DNA of 64,000 nt. Source: Geodermatophilus amargosae. GTDB lineage: Bacteria > Actinomycetota > Actinomycetes > Mycobacteriales > Geodermatophilaceae. The first letter of the stretch is position 1. Every line of letters starts with the position of its first letter. The stretch spans positions 434,001-498,000 of the forward strand of contig NZ_FPBA01000001.1 of NCBI RefSeq assembly GCF_900116515.1, in the 5' to 3' direction. This document shows, piece after piece, positions 30,790 through 40,348 of this stretch. The notes beneath the pieces are model-generated. The model was not told the DNA's origin and did not search any database. It was given only the letters and a program-made list of their open reading frames with translations. Both the position numbers and the translations under genes were made by a program.

Positions 30790-31818
30790 GTGAGCGGCCC
30801 GCCGCCGGCGGTCGCGGCCGTCCGCAGCGCCGTCCGGCCGGGCCTGCGGGCGTCGTCGCAGCCGGTGCTGGTGGCGGTCAGCGGGGGAGCGGACTCCCTC
30901 GCGCTGGCCGCCGCCGTCGCGTTCGAGGCCCCGCGCGCCGGGGTGCCGGCCGGGGCGGTGACCGTGGACCACGGCCTGCAGCCCGGCTCCTCGCAGCGGG
31001 CACGGGACACCGTCGGCCTTCTGCGCGGCCTCGGCCTGGACCCGGTGCTCGTCGTCCCCGTCGCCGTCGGCACCGCGGGTGGCCCCGAGGCCGCGGCCCG
31101 CACCGCCCGGTACGACGCACTGACCCGGTGCGCCGGCGGGGCCGGGGCGCGGGTCGCCCTCGGCCACACCCTCGACGACCAGGCCGAGACCGTGCTGCTG
31201 GGCCTCGGCCGCGGGTCCGGCCCGCGGTCGGTGGCCGGGATGGTGGCCGAGCGCCCGCCGTTCTGGCGGCCGCTGCTCGGCGTCCGGCGCGAGACCACCC
31301 GCGCCGCCTGCGCCGCCCAGGGCCTGCCGGTGTGGGACGACCCGTGGAACACCGACCCGGCCTACCGCCGCGCCCGGCTGCGCGCCGAGGTCCTGCCGCT
31401 GCTGGAGGACGTCCTCGGCGGCGGTGTCGCCCCCGCCCTCGCCCGGACGGCGGACCTGCTGCGCGAGGACCTCGACGCCCTCGACGCCCTGGCCGGGGAA
31501 CACCTCGCCCGGCTGGCCGGCCCGGCCGGGCTGCCGGCTGCGGACGGGTTGCCGGCGGCGGGCGTCGCGGACCTGCCGGCCGCGCTGCGCCGCCGGGTGC
31601 TGCGCGGGTGGCTGCGCGGTGCGGGGGTGGGCGACCTCCAGGCGGTGCACCTGGGCGCCGTCGACGCGCTGGTGACCGGGTGGCACGGGCAGGGACCGGT
31701 CGCCCTGCCGGGCGGTGCGGAGGCGCTCCGGGCGTCTGGCAGGCTGGTGCTGCGGCCCGCCGGCTCCTCGGGCGGGAGGGCCGGAGTCGCCCCCGATCCG
31801 GAGGAGCAGCATCCGTGA
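30790..31818 (+). CDS. tilS: tRNA(Ile)-lysidine synthase
   Basis: 342 aa, converts C34 of the CAU-anticodon tRNA-Ile to lysidine. The PP-loop ATP pyrophosphatase motif SGGADS is at residues 31-36; [20 protein letters not shown] and RPLLGVRRE follow, and a shorter C-terminal substrate-binding domain ends the protein. GTG 30790 lies 13 nt after the upstream stop. Its own stop overlaps hpt (GTGA), a conserved coupling. Confidence 0.93.
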   Translation: MSGPPPAVAAVRSAVRPGLRASSQPVLVAVSGGADSLALAAAVAFEAPRAGVPAGAVTVDHGLQPGSSQRARDTVGLLRGLGLDPVLVVPVAVGTAGGPEAAARTARYDALTRCAGGAGARVALGHTLDDQAETVLLGLGRGSGPRSVAGMVAERPPFWRPLLGVRRETTRAACAAQGLPVWDDPWNTDPAYRRARLRAEVLPLLEDVLGGGVAPALARTADLLREDLDALDALAGEHLARLAGPAGLPAADGLPAAGVADLPAALRRRVLRGWLRGAGVGDLQAVHLGAVDALVTGWHGQGPVALPGGAEALRASGRLVLRPAGSSGGRAGVAPDPEEQHP

Positions 31819-32402
31819 GCGAGACCGCGTCGACCCCTGCTGGACTGGGGCCCGACCACGGCTACGGCCCCGACATCGACCACGTGCTCCTGTCCGAGCA
31901 GCAGATCCAGGGCAAGATCACCGAGCTCGCCGACCGGATCGCGCGGGACTACGAGGGCCGCGAGGTCCTGCTCGTCGGCGTCCTCAAGGGCGCGGTGCTG
32001 TTCATGAGCGACTTCGCCCGGGCGCTGCGGCTGCCCACCCAGATGGAGTTCATGGCCGTCTCCTCCTACGGCAGCTCGACCAGCTCCTCGGGGGTCGTGC
32101 GCATCCTCAAGGACCTCGACCGCGACATCTCCGGCATGGACGTGCTGGTGCTCGAGGACATCATCGACTCGGGCCTGACGCTGTCCTGGCTGCTCAAGAA
32201 CCTCGGCAGCCGCCGCCCGGCCTCGCTGGAGGTCTGCGCCCTGCTGCGCAAGCCCGACGCGATCAAGGTCGAGGTCCCGGTGCGCTACGTCGGCTTCGAC
32301 ATCCCCAACGAGTTCGTCGTCGGCTACGGCCTGGACTACGCCGAGCGCTACCGCGACCTGCCCTACATCGGGACGCTCAAGCCCCAGGTCTACTCGACGT
32401 AG
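31815..32402 (+). CDS. hpt: Hypoxanthine phosphoribosyltransferase
   Basis: 195 aa purine-salvage enzyme. The PRPP-binding motif is [12 protein letters not shown] (about residues 110-121), the pyrophosphate loop is [13 protein letters not shown] and the base-binding end is [18 protein letters not shown]. It is translationally coupled to tilS and upstream of ftsH. Length is normal. Confidence 0.95.
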   Translation: MSETASTPAGLGPDHGYGPDIDHVLLSEQQIQGKITELADRIARDYEGREVLLVGVLKGAVLFMSDFARALRLPTQMEFMAVSSYGSSTSSSGVVRILKDLDRDISGMDVLVLEDIIDSGLTLSWLLKNLGSRRPASLEVCALLRKPDAIKVEVPVRYVGFDIPNEFVVGYGLDYAERYRDLPYIGTLKPQVYST

Positions 32403-32475
32403 GCGGGTCCTCCGGACGGGGGAGCGGCCGGTCCCCGGGCAGCGCGATCACAGGGGATCGCCAGCTTCCCCGGTG

Positions 32476-32481
32476 TACCGT
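32476..32481 (+). promoter_or_regulatory. -10 element (TACCGT) in the hpt-ftsH spacer
   Basis: The 200-nt spacer before ftsH holds TACCGT about 120 nt before the start codon, implying a long 5' leader. No clear heat-shock operator or riboswitch is seen there. Confidence 0.4.
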
Positions 32482-32602
32482 CGACCGCAACGACGCTGGA
32501 CCGAGCGCCAGGGTGCCCTCCCGGGTCGCGCGGAGCGTCACCCGGACGATCAGGAGGGTCGACGGGCCAGGCCGGAGCCCTCCGGCCGCCCGGCATCGGT
32601 GT

Positions 32603-34657
32603 ATGGAACGCAAGAAGATCTTCCGCTCCGTGTGGTTCTGGGTCGTCCTCGTCGTCCTGGTGGCCCTCGGTCTGTCCTCCTTCCTCGGTGGCGGCTCCAG
32701 CTACGAGCAGGTCAAGACGTCGGTCGCCCTGCAGCAGATCCAGGCCGGCAACGTCGAGACGGTCACGATCAACGACAAGGAACAGACCCTCGACCTCGAC
32801 CTGCGCGATGCCGTCGACGGCAACGAGCAGATCACCGCGTCGTACCCGATCGGGGCCTCCGACGACGTCTTCTCGCTGGTCTCGGGCATCGACGGCGACG
32901 GGCAGACCACCGGTGAGGGCGTCGACTTCACGACGAACGTCACGCAGGACAACGTCCTCGTCAGCATCCTGATCAGCTTCCTGCCCTTCCTGATCCTCCT
33001 GCTGCTGCTGTTCTGGCTGTTCAACTCCATGCAGGGCGGCGGCCGCGGCGTCATGGCCTTCGGCAAGTCCAAGGCCAAGCAGATCACCAAGGACACGCCG
33101 AAGACGACGTTCGCCGACGTCGCCGGCGCGGACGAGGCCATCGAGGAACTGCAGGAGATCAAGGACTTCCTGGCCAACCCGGTCAAGTTCCAGGCCGTGG
33201 GCGCGAAGATCCCCAAGGGCGTGCTGCTGTTCGGCCCGCCCGGGACCGGCAAGACCCTGCTCGCCCGCGCGGTGGCCGGTGAGGCCGGCGTGCCGTTCTT
33301 CTCCATCTCCGGCTCGGACTTCGTCGAGATGTTCGTCGGCGTCGGTGCCAGCCGGGTCCGCGACCTTTTCGAGCAGGCCAAGACCAACGCCCCGGCGATC
33401 ATCTTCGTCGACGAGATCGACGCCGTCGGCCGGCACCGCGGCGCCGGCATGGGCGGCGGCCACGACGAGCGCGAGCAGACGCTCAACCAGATGCTCGTCG
33501 AGATGGACGGCTTCGACGTCAAGGGCGGCGTCATCATGATCGCCGCCACCAACCGGCCGGACATCCTCGACCCCGCGCTGCTGCGCCCGGGCCGCTTCGA
33601 CCGGCAGATCGCCGTCGACCGGCCCGACCTGCTGGGCCGCAAGCAGATCCTCCAGGTGCACGCCAAGGGCAAGCCGCTCGCTCCCGACGTCGACCTCGAG
33701 ACCGTCGCCCGCCGCACCCCCGGCTTCACCGGCGCGGACCTGGCGAACGTCCTCAACGAGGGCGCGCTGCTCACCGCCCGCCACGGCGGCTCGGTCATCG
33801 ACGACGCCACGCTCGAGGAGGCGATCGACCGCGTCATCGCCGGTCCCGAGCGCAAGACGCGGGCGATGAGCGAGAAGGAGAAGAAGGTCACCGCCTACCA
33901 CGAGGGCGGCCACGCCCTGGTGGCGCACGCGCTGCCCAACCTCGACCCCGTGCACAAGGTGACGATCCTGCCGCGCGGCCGCTCGCTCGGGCACACGCTC
34001 GTCCTGCCGACCGAGGACAAGTACACCCAGACCCGCTCGGAGATGATCGACACCCTGGCCTACGCCCTCGGCGGGCGCGCGGCCGAGGAGCTGGTCTTCC
34101 ACGAGCCGACGACGGGTGCCGGCAACGACATCGAGAAGGCCACGTCGATGGCCCGCGCGATGGTCACTCAGTACGGCATGAGCGCCAAGCTGGGTGCGGT
34201 CAAGTACGGCAGCACCGACTCCGAGCCGTTCCTCGGCCGGGACATGGGCTCGCGGCCGGACTACTCCGAGGCCGTCGCCGCCGACATCGACGCCGAGGTC
34301 CGCGCGCTCATCGAGGCCGCGCACGACGAGGCCTGGGAGATCCTGGTGGAGTACCGGGCGGTGCTCGACCAGCTCGTGCTCGAGCTGATGGAGCGCGAGA
34401 CCCTCTCCCGCGAGGACATGGCCCGCATCTGCGCGCCGGTCACCAAGCGGCCGGCCCTGGCGCCCTACAACGGCTTCGGCAAGCGGACGCCGTCGGACCA
34501 GCCGCCGGTGCTCACGCCCACCGAGCTCGCCGCGCAGTCCAACGGCAACGGGCACGGCGCGACCGCCGTCGGGCAGCACGGCGTCGGCAACGGCAACGGC
34601 CTGGTCAAGGGCGGCAACAACCCGGTCGGTGACGTCGGCGCCCCTGCCCAGAGATGA
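32603..34657 (+). CDS. ftsH: ATP-dependent zinc metalloprotease FtsH
   Basis: 684-aa membrane AAA protease for quality control of membrane and soluble proteins. Two membrane helices (about 8-28 and 117-139) flank a periplasmic domain. Walker A GPPGTGKT is at 211-218, Walker [12 protein letters not shown] and the SRH region [18 protein letters not shown] follow. The zinc site is HEGGH at 433-437, with [10 protein letters not shown] carrying the third ligand. The C-terminus is a Gly/Asn-rich tail of about 40 residues ([18 protein letters not shown]), probably flexible. The stop overlaps folE (ATGA). Confidence 0.96.
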   Translation: MERKKIFRSVWFWVVLVVLVALGLSSFLGGGSSYEQVKTSVALQQIQAGNVETVTINDKEQTLDLDLRDAVDGNEQITASYPIGASDDVFSLVSGIDGDGQTTGEGVDFTTNVTQDNVLVSILISFLPFLILLLLLFWLFNSMQGGGRGVMAFGKSKAKQITKDTPKTTFADVAGADEAIEELQEIKDFLANPVKFQAVGAKIPKGVLLFGPPGTGKTLLARAVAGEAGVPFFSISGSDFVEMFVGVGASRVRDLFEQAKTNAPAIIFVDEIDAVGRHRGAGMGGGHDEREQTLNQMLVEMDGFDVKGGVIMIAATNRPDILDPALLRPGRFDRQIAVDRPDLLGRKQILQVHAKGKPLAPDVDLETVARRTPGFTGADLANVLNEGALLTARHGGSVIDDATLEEAIDRVIAGPERKTRAMSEKEKKVTAYHEGGHALVAHALPNLDPVHKVTILPRGRSLGHTLVLPTEDKYTQTRSEMIDTLAYALGGRAAEELVFHEPTTGAGNDIEKATSMARAMVTQYGMSAKLGAVKYGSTDSEPFLGRDMGSRPDYSEAVAADIDAEVRALIEAAHDEAWEILVEYRAVLDQLVLELMERETLSREDMARICAPVTKRPALAPYNGFGKRTPSDQPPVLTPTELAAQSNGNGHGATAVGQHGVGNGNGLVKGGNNPVGDVGAPAQR

Positions 34658-35262
34658 GCCTGGTCCCCGAGGACGAGGTCCGCGCGGATCCCTCGCACGT
34701 CGACACCGCGCGGGCCGCGGCCGCGGTCCGGGAACTGCTGCTCGCGGTGGGGGAGGACCCGGACCGGCCCGGGCTGCGCGACACGCCCACCCGGGTCGCC
34801 CGGGCCTACGCCGAGACCTTCGCCGGCCTCTGGCAGGACCCGGCCGAGGTGCTCGCGACCGTCTTCGACGAGGACCACGACGAGCTGGTCCTGGTCAAGG
34901 ACATCCCGATGTACTCGACCTGCGAGCACCACCTGGTGCCCTTCCACGGCGCCGCGCACGTCGGCTACATCCCCGCCGAGGACGGCCGGGTCACCGGGCT
35001 GTCCAAGCTCGCCCGCCTGGTCGACGTCTACGCGCGCCGGCCGCAGGTGCAGGAGCGCATGACCCGGCAGATCGCCGACGCCCTCGACGAGAACCTCAAG
35101 CCCCGCGGCGTGATCGTCGTCGTGGAGGCCGAGCACCTGTGCATGGGCATGCGCGGCATCCGCAAGCCCGGGTCGACGACGGTCACCTCGGCGGTCCGCG
35201 GCATCTTCCGCGACAACGCCGCCACCCGCGCCGAGGCGATGAGCCTCGTCCTGGGCCGGTGA
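34654..35262 (+). CDS. folE: GTP cyclohydrolase I
   Basis: 202 aa, converts GTP to dihydroneopterin triphosphate, the first step of folate synthesis. Zinc-binding Cys/His residues lie in [12 protein letters not shown] and the second Cys in [31 protein letters not shown] and [14 protein letters not shown] are typical. It starts on the ftsH stop (ATGA overlap) and ends on the folP start (GTGA overlap), so the fol genes are coupled to ftsH translation, as in mycobacteria. Confidence 0.96.
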   Translation: MSLVPEDEVRADPSHVDTARAAAAVRELLLAVGEDPDRPGLRDTPTRVARAYAETFAGLWQDPAEVLATVFDEDHDELVLVKDIPMYSTCEHHLVPFHGAAHVGYIPAEDGRVTGLSKLARLVDVYARRPQVQERMTRQIADALDENLKPRGVIVVVEAEHLCMGMRGIRKPGSTTVTSAVRGIFRDNAATRAEAMSLVLGR

Positions 35263-36122
35263 GCGGGCACCGCGCCGAGCTGCTGCACCCGGGCCGGTGC
35301 GTGGTCATGGGCGTCCTCAACGTCACGCCTGACTCCTTCTCCGACGGCGGCTGCTTCGCCGACACGGCCTCCGCGGTCGCGCACGGGCTGGCGATGGCCG
35401 CGGCGGGCGCCGACTACGTCGACGTCGGCGGCGAGTCCACCCGCCCCGGTGCCGACCGCGTCGACGCCGCCGAGGAGCGCCGCCGCGTCGTCCCCGTCGT
35501 CCGCGAGCTGACCGCCGCCGGCGTCCGGGTCAGCGTCGACACGACCCGCACCGAGGTCGCCGAGGCGGCGCTGGAGGCCGGCGCGGTGCTGGTCAACGAC
35601 ATCAGCGGCGGCCTGGCCGACGACGGGATGGCCACGCTGGTCGCCGACGCCGGCGTCCCGTGGGTGCTCATGCACTGGCGCGGCCACAGCCGGGAGATGT
35701 ACGCCGAGGCCGTCTACGGCGACGTCGTCGCGGAGGTCTGCGCGGAGCTGTCCGCCCGGGTCGACGCCGCGCTGTCGGCCGGCGTGGACGCCGCCCAGCT
35801 GGTCCTCGACCCCGGCCTCGGCTTCGCCAAGCAGGCGGCGCACAACTGGGCGCTGCTGGCCGCGCTGCCCCACGTGGTGTCCCTCGGCCTGCCGGTCCTG
35901 GTCGGCGCCTCCCGCAAGTCCTTCCTCGGCCGCCTGCTCGCCGGTCCCGACGGTGCGCTGCGCCCGGCGCCGGAGCGGGACGCCGCCAGCCTGGCCACGA
36001 CCGTCCTGGCCGCGGAGGCCGGCGCCTGGGGCGTGCGGGTGCACGACGCCGCGGGCTCGGCCGACGCGGTCCGCACGGTGGCCGCCGTGCACCGCGCCCG
36101 CGAGGAGGCCCGCCGTGACTGA
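35259..36122 (+). CDS. folP: Dihydropteroate synthase
   Basis: 287 aa, joins p-aminobenzoate to the pterin diphosphate; the target of sulfonamides. TIM-barrel signature sequences are [49 protein letters not shown] and [13 protein letters not shown] 35259 overlaps the folE stop. The 3' end overlaps folB by 8 nt. Nothing is missing from the active site. Confidence 0.96.
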   Translation: MSGHRAELLHPGRCVVMGVLNVTPDSFSDGGCFADTASAVAHGLAMAAAGADYVDVGGESTRPGADRVDAAEERRRVVPVVRELTAAGVRVSVDTTRTEVAEAALEAGAVLVNDISGGLADDGMATLVADAGVPWVLMHWRGHSREMYAEAVYGDVVAEVCAELSARVDAALSAGVDAAQLVLDPGLGFAKQAAHNWALLAALPHVVSLGLPVLVGASRKSFLGRLLAGPDGALRPAPERDAASLATTVLAAEAGAWGVRVHDAAGSADAVRTVAAVHRAREEARRD

Positions 36123-36492
36123 CCGCCCCACCCCCGACCGGATCGCCGTCCGCGGCCTGACCGCGCACGCCCACCACGGCGTCTACGGCTTCGAGCGGGA
36201 GAACGGGCAGACCTTCTCCGTCGACGCCGTTCTGGAGCTCGACACCGCGCCCGCCGCGGCCGGGGACGACCTGACCAGGACGGTCAACTACGCCGAGCTG
36301 GCCCAGCGGCTGCACGCCGTCCTCGCCGGCGACCCGGTCGACCTGCTCGAGACGCTGTGTCAGCGCCTGGCCGACGTCTGCCTCGCCGATCCGCTGGTCC
36401 AGGCCGCCGAGATCACCGTGCACAAGCCGCAGGCCGACCTCGGCGTGCCCTTCGACGACGTCACCGTCACCATCCGGCGAGAGCGCGCGTGA
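36115..36492 (+). CDS. folB: Dihydroneopterin aldolase
   Basis: 125 aa. Family features are AHAHHGVYGFERENGQTF near the N-terminus (with the active-site Glu), TVNYAEL and the C-terminal HKPQADLGVPFDDVTVTI. It makes 6-hydroxymethyl-dihydropterin. GTG 36115 starts inside folP (8-nt overlap) and the stop overlaps folK (GTGA). Confidence 0.94.
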   Translation: MTDRPTPDRIAVRGLTAHAHHGVYGFERENGQTFSVDAVLELDTAPAAAGDDLTRTVNYAELAQRLHAVLAGDPVDLLETLCQRLADVCLADPLVQAAEITVHKPQADLGVPFDDVTVTIRRERA

Positions 36493-36992
36493 CCCGCGCG
36501 GTGCTGTCCCTGGGCGCCAACCTCGGCGACCGCGCCCGCGCGCTGCGCACGGCGGTGGAGGCGCTCAAGGCCGACGGTCTCGTCGCCCGCTCGACGCTGT
36601 ACGAGACGCCGCCGTGGGGACCGGTCGAGCAGCCGCCGTACCTGAACGCGGTGGTGTTCGTCCGCGGCGACCGCGACGCCGCCGGCTGGCTGGCCCGCGC
36701 ACAGGAGCTCGAGCAGGCCGCCGGCCGCACCCGCGAGGTGCGGTGGGGCGCGCGCACCCTCGACGTCGACGTGGTCACCGTGACCGCCGACGACGGGACG
36801 CCGGTGGTCTCCGACGACCCGGCCCTCACGCTGCCGCACCCGCGCGCGCACGAGCGGGCGTTCGTGCTGGTCCCGTGGCTGTCGCTGGACCCCACCGCCG
36901 TGCTGCCCGGGCACGGGCGGGTCGCCGACCTGGTCGCCGCACTGCCGGCCGACGACGTCGCCGCGGTCGTGAAGTGGGAGCACCTGCATTGA
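36489..36992 (+). CDS. folK: 6-hydroxymethyl-7,8-dihydropterin pyrophosphokinase (HPPK)
   Basis: 167 aa. SLGANLGDRARAL, YETPPWGPVEQPPYLNAVV, the Mg-binding RTLDVDVV and LPHPRAHERAFVLVPW are the standard HPPK motifs. It activates the pterin with ATP before FolP acts. Coupled to folB by GTGA, and its stop overlaps the probable TTG start of the next gene. Confidence 0.95.
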   Translation: MTRAVLSLGANLGDRARALRTAVEALKADGLVARSTLYETPPWGPVEQPPYLNAVVFVRGDRDAAGWLARAQELEQAAGRTREVRWGARTLDVDVVTVTADDGTPVVSDDPALTLPHPRAHERAFVLVPWLSLDPTAVLPGHGRVADLVAALPADDVAAVVKWEHLH

Positions 36993-37525
36993 GGCCGGTG
37001 AACCGCCGCGACCTGGTCGTCGTCGCCGCCGGGCTGGCGCTGGCCGCCTGGCTGCTCGTCCGCGCCACCTACGGCAGCCTGCCGCCGCTGCGCTGGTGGC
37101 TGCCGCTGCCGCTCGCGGTGCTGGCCGTCGCCGAGGCGCTCGGCGCCCGCACGCTGCGCGCCCGCCTGACCGCCGAGCGGGCCGCCCGGCGCTCGGCCCG
37201 CGGCGGGGAGACGGCGCGGACCGCCGACGCGGGCACGCCGCTGGTGCGCCCGGTGGAGCCGATGCTGGTGGCCCGGCTGGCGGTGCTCGCCCAGGCCAGC
37301 GCCTTCGTGGGCGCGGCCTTCGTCGGCATCTGGGCCGGGGTGCTGCTGCACGTCGGGCCGGCCGTGTCCCGGCTGCAGGTGGCCGGCAGCGACACGGTGA
37401 CCGCCGTCGTCGGCGTGCTGTGTGCCGCGGCGCTGACCGCGGCCGCGCTGTGGCTCGAGTCGGTGTGCCGCGTGCCCCCGGAGGAACGCGACGACGGGCG
37501 ACCCGGGGACGGCGTCCGGGCCTAA
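36989..37525 (+). CDS. DUF3180 membrane protein
   Basis: 178 aa with four helices in two pairs separated by a basic cytoplasmic loop (ARLTAERAARRSARGG). DUF3180 proteins follow folK in many actinobacteria (Rv3605c in M. tuberculosis); function unknown. I use TTG 36989, which overlaps the folK stop and has GGGAG eight nt upstream; GTG 36998 is an alternative three codons later. Its TAA overlaps the stop of the convergent proV gene (CTAA), so no terminator separates them. Confidence 0.8.
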   Translation: MRPVNRRDLVVVAAGLALAAWLLVRATYGSLPPLRWWLPLPLAVLAVAEALGARTLRARLTAERAARRSARGGETARTADAGTPLVRPVEPMLVARLAVLAQASAFVGAAFVGIWAGVLLHVGPAVSRLQVAGSDTVTAVVGVLCAAALTAAALWLESVCRVPPEERDDGRPGDGVRA

Positions 37526-38718
37526 CCCCTCACCGGGACGGCGGCGCCGGCGGTCTCGGGGACCGTGCCGTCGACCGAGCGGCGCAGCGCGGCGTGCAGC
37601 GACTCCGGCGTCAGCACCCCGAGGAAGACGTCGCCGTCGAGGACCGCCACCCAGCCGGCCTCGTGCTGCAGCATCGTGGAGAACGCGGTCTTGAGCGTCG
37701 CGCCGGCCGGCACCCAGGCCTCCATCCGCCGCGCCGCCGAGCCCACCGTGCCCGCGCCCGCGGCCCGGTCGGCCGACAGCCAGCCGTGCAGCCGGTCGTC
37801 GTCGTCGAGGACGACCGCCCACCGGGCGCCGGTGACCTGCAGGGAGGCCCGGGCGTCGGCCAGGCCGTCGGCCACGTGCACCACCGGGGGGCGCTCGAGG
37901 TCGTCGGCGCCGATGCCGGTGACCGCCAGGCGCTTGAGACCGCGGTCGGCACCGACGAAGTCGGCCACGAAGGGGCCGGCCGGCCGGCCGAGCAGCTCGG
38001 CGGGCGGCGCGAACTGCTCGACCCGGCCGCCGGTGCTCATCACCGCGATCCGGTCACCGAGCCGCACGGCCTCCTCGATGTCGTGGGTGACGAAGACGAT
38101 GGTCTTGCGCACCGCCTCCTGCAGCCGCAGGAACTCCGCCTGCAGCCGCTCGCGGACCACCGGGTCGACGGCGGAGAACGGCTCGTCCATCAGCAGGACG
38201 GCGGGGTCGGCGGCCAGTGCCCGGGCCACTCCGGCCCGCTGCCGCTGGCCGCCGGAGAGCTGGGCCGGGTAGCGCGTGCCGTGGACGGCGGGGTCGAGGC
38301 CCACGGTGGACAGCAGCTCGTCCACGCGGGCGCGGGTGCGCCGCTTGTCCCAGCCCAGCAGCCGCGGCACCGTGGCCACGTTGTCCCGGACGGTCAGGTG
38401 GGGGAACAGGCCGACGTTCTGGATGACGTAGCCGATGCGGCGGCGCAGCCGGTCGGGGTCGACGCGGGTGACGTCCTCACCGTCGAGCAGGATCCGCCCC
38501 GTCGTCGGCTCGATGACCCGGTTGATCATCTTCATCGTCGTGGTCTTGCCGCAGCCCGAGGGGCCGACGAGGACCGACAACTCGCCGGCGGCGAAGGTCA
38601 GGTCCAGCCGCTCGACGCCGACCGTCCCGTCGGCGTAGGTCTTGCTGACCCCCTCGAGCCGGATCTCCTGGGCAGCACCCGTGCCGCCGTCCGGAGCGCT
38701 CGCGGCAGTAGCGTCCAC
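37522..38718 (-). CDS. proV: Osmoprotectant/glycine betaine ABC transporter ATP-binding protein
   Basis: 398 aa. The ABC domain has Walker A GPSGCGKTT (about residues 52-60), Q-loop IGYVIQNVGLFPHLTV, signature LSGGQRQR and Walker B VLLMDEPFSAVD, then THDIEEAVRLGDR. The C-terminus holds two CBS-like repeats (VVHVADGLADARASLQ and PAGATLKTAFSTML), which in OpuA-type transporters sense ionic strength or nucleotides. GTG 38718 has GGGAGG seven nt upstream; that ribosome site lies inside the divergent proW reading frame. It reads away from the permease genes. Confidence 0.93.
   Translation of the reverse strand: MDATAASAPDGGTGAAQEIRLEGVSKTYADGTVGVERLDLTFAAGELSVLVGPSGCGKTTTMKMINRVIEPTTGRILLDGEDVTRVDPDRLRRRIGYVIQNVGLFPHLTVRDNVATVPRLLGWDKRRTRARVDELLSTVGLDPAVHGTRYPAQLSGGQRQRAGVARALAADPAVLLMDEPFSAVDPVVRERLQAEFLRLQEAVRKTIVFVTHDIEEAVRLGDRIAVMSTGGRVEQFAPPAELLGRPAGPFVADFVGADRGLKRLAVTGIGADDLERPPVVHVADGLADARASLQVTGARWAVVLDDDDRLHGWLSADRAAGAGTVGSAARRMEAWVPAGATLKTAFSTMLQHEAGWVAVLDGDVFLGVLTPESLHAALRRSVDGTVPETAGAAVPVRG
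38709..38714 (+). promoter_or_regulatory. -10 element (TAGCGT) for proW inside proV
   Basis: TAGCGT sits within the first codons of proV and 7 nt before GTG 38722. With no room between the two starts, this is the only candidate -10 close to proW. Confidence 0.4.
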
Positions 38719-38721
38719 CGG

Positions 38722-39453
38722 GTGACCTCCCTGGGTGCGCGCCCTTCCCTGGACGCGGTGAGCGACCCCGCGGTGGGGCTGCTCGCGGTGGACGAGGCCC
38801 CGAACCCGTGGTTCGACCCGTCCTACGTGACCGACAACTGGGACTCCATCCTGACCTACACCGGCGAGCACGTGCGCCTGACCGTGCTCGCGGTGGTCAT
38901 CGGCGCGGTCATCGCACTGCCGTTGGCGCTGCTCGCGCGGCGCAGCCGCTACCTGTCGGCGCCGGTCCTGGGCCTGTCCACGATCGTCTACACGATCCCG
39001 TCGCTGGCGCTGTTCGCGCTGCTCGTGCCGTTCACGGGGCTGTCGTCGAACACCGTGCTCATCGGCCTGGTCGCCTACTCGCTGGTGATCCTCGTGCGGA
39101 ACTTCCTCGCCGGCCTGCAGGGCGTCCCCGCCGACGTCCGCGAGGCGGCGCGGGGGATGGGGCTCTCGGCCGCCCAGACGTTCTGGCGGGTGGACCTGCC
39201 GCTCGCGCTGCCGGCGTTCATGGCCGGGCTGAGGATCGCCACGGTGTCCACGGTGGCGCTGACGACGGTCGGCGTCCTGGTCGGCCACGGCGGGCTGGGA
39301 CAGCTGATCACCGGCGGGTTCGCCGCGAACTTCTACCGCGCCGAGATCGTCACCGGCGCGGTCGGCTGCGTGCTGCTCGCGCTGCTGGCCGACGTCCTGC
39401 TGGCCGGCGCGGAGCGGGCGCTGACGCCCTGGGCGCGGGCGGTGCGGTCGTGA
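38722..39453 (+). CDS. proW: Osmoprotectant ABC transporter permease (first)
   Basis: 243 aa with about six helices and the BPD-transporter EAA loop EAARGMGLSAAQTFWRVDLPLALPAFMAG. It pairs with the second permease downstream to form the membrane channel. GTG 38722 is preceded by TAGCGT with a 7-nt gap, a leaderless arrangement, and that -10 lies inside the divergent proV coding sequence; GTG 38758 is an alternative start. The next permease starts on its stop codon (GTGA). Confidence 0.88.
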   Translation: MTSLGARPSLDAVSDPAVGLLAVDEAPNPWFDPSYVTDNWDSILTYTGEHVRLTVLAVVIGAVIALPLALLARRSRYLSAPVLGLSTIVYTIPSLALFALLVPFTGLSSNTVLIGLVAYSLVILVRNFLAGLQGVPADVREAARGMGLSAAQTFWRVDLPLALPAFMAGLRIATVSTVALTTVGVLVGHGGLGQLITGGFAANFYRAEIVTGAVGCVLLALLADVLLAGAERALTPWARAVRS

Positions 39454-40187
39454 ACGACTTCTCGCGGGCGATCACCTACCTCAACGACCCGTTCAACTGG
39501 AGCCGGCCCAACGGCATCGCCGACCTGGCGCTGGAGCACATCGGCATCTCCGCCGTCGCGGTCCTGGCGGCGATGGTCGTGGCGCTGCCGATCGGCGTCG
39601 CCCTCGGCACGGCCCGCCGCGGCGCAGGCCTGGTCGTCGTCCTGTCCAACGTGAGCCGGGCCGTCCCGACGCTGGCGCTGCTCACCCTGTTCGCCGTCAG
39701 CCCGATCGGCTTCGGCAACCGCGCGACGACGATCGCGCTGGCGGTGTTCGCGATCCCGCCGATCCTGACCAACACCTTCGTCGGCTTCCGCGGGGTCGAC
39801 GCCGAGGTCCGCGAGGCGGCGCGCGGGATGGGCATGAGCCGCGCCCAGGTCCTCGGCCGCGTGGAGCTGCCGCTGGCCCTCCCGCTGGTGACCACCGGCA
39901 TCCGCACCGCGGCGGTGCAGGTGGTGGCGACGGCGGGCCTGGCCGCGCTGGTCGGCGGGGGAGGACTGGGCCGGCTGATCAACCTCGGTTTCGGCCAGCA
40001 GGACTACGGCGTGATGATCGCCGGCGCCATCCTCGTGGCGGGCCTGGCGCTGCTCACCGAACTGGTGCTCGCGACGCTGTCCTGGGCGGTGACCCCGGGC
40101 CCGCGGCGGCTGCCGTTCCTGCAGGTCAGGACGACGCCGAAGGCCGCAGCCGTTCCGGAACCCACGGCCAGCGGCGTCCCGCTGTGA
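39450..40187 (+). CDS. Osmoprotectant ABC transporter permease (second)
   Basis: 245 aa with about six helices and the EAA loop EAARGMGMSRAQVLGRVELPLALPLVTTG. It resembles the first permease in its second half, and the two probably arose by duplication. The N-terminus (LNDPFNWSRPNGI) is the usual OpuCB/ProW start. It overlaps the upstream permease by 4 nt and is followed after 161 nt by the binding-protein gene. Confidence 0.9.
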   Translation: MNDFSRAITYLNDPFNWSRPNGIADLALEHIGISAVAVLAAMVVALPIGVALGTARRGAGLVVVLSNVSRAVPTLALLTLFAVSPIGFGNRATTIALAVFAIPPILTNTFVGFRGVDAEVREAARGMGMSRAQVLGRVELPLALPLVTTGIRTAAVQVVATAGLAALVGGGGLGRLINLGFGQQDYGVMIAGAILVAGLALLTELVLATLSWAVTPGPRRLPFLQVRTTPKAAAVPEPTASGVPL

Positions 40188-40348
40188 GCTGGGTCCCCGC
40201 CTGAGCGCGACCGTGTAACGACCGCGCAACACATCCGTGCGGCGATTGCCCGGGTCGCGGCCCCGGGGGTTGCATGTGCCGCGCGGGTGATCCCCGCCAG
40301 ACACGCGTCGCGGCCGCACGCCGCACGGGACACAGAAGGCGGACCACC

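Noticed and set aside
28821..31352. Long minus-strand frame across dacB, DUF2342 and tilS
   Set aside because: The plus strand carries three clear conserved genes; the antisense translation is low complexity.
40188..40348. Riboswitch or osmosensing RNA before proX
   Set aside because: Short GC-rich inverted repeats exist, but none forms a recognisable riboswitch architecture; in DNA this GC-rich such repeats arise by chance.
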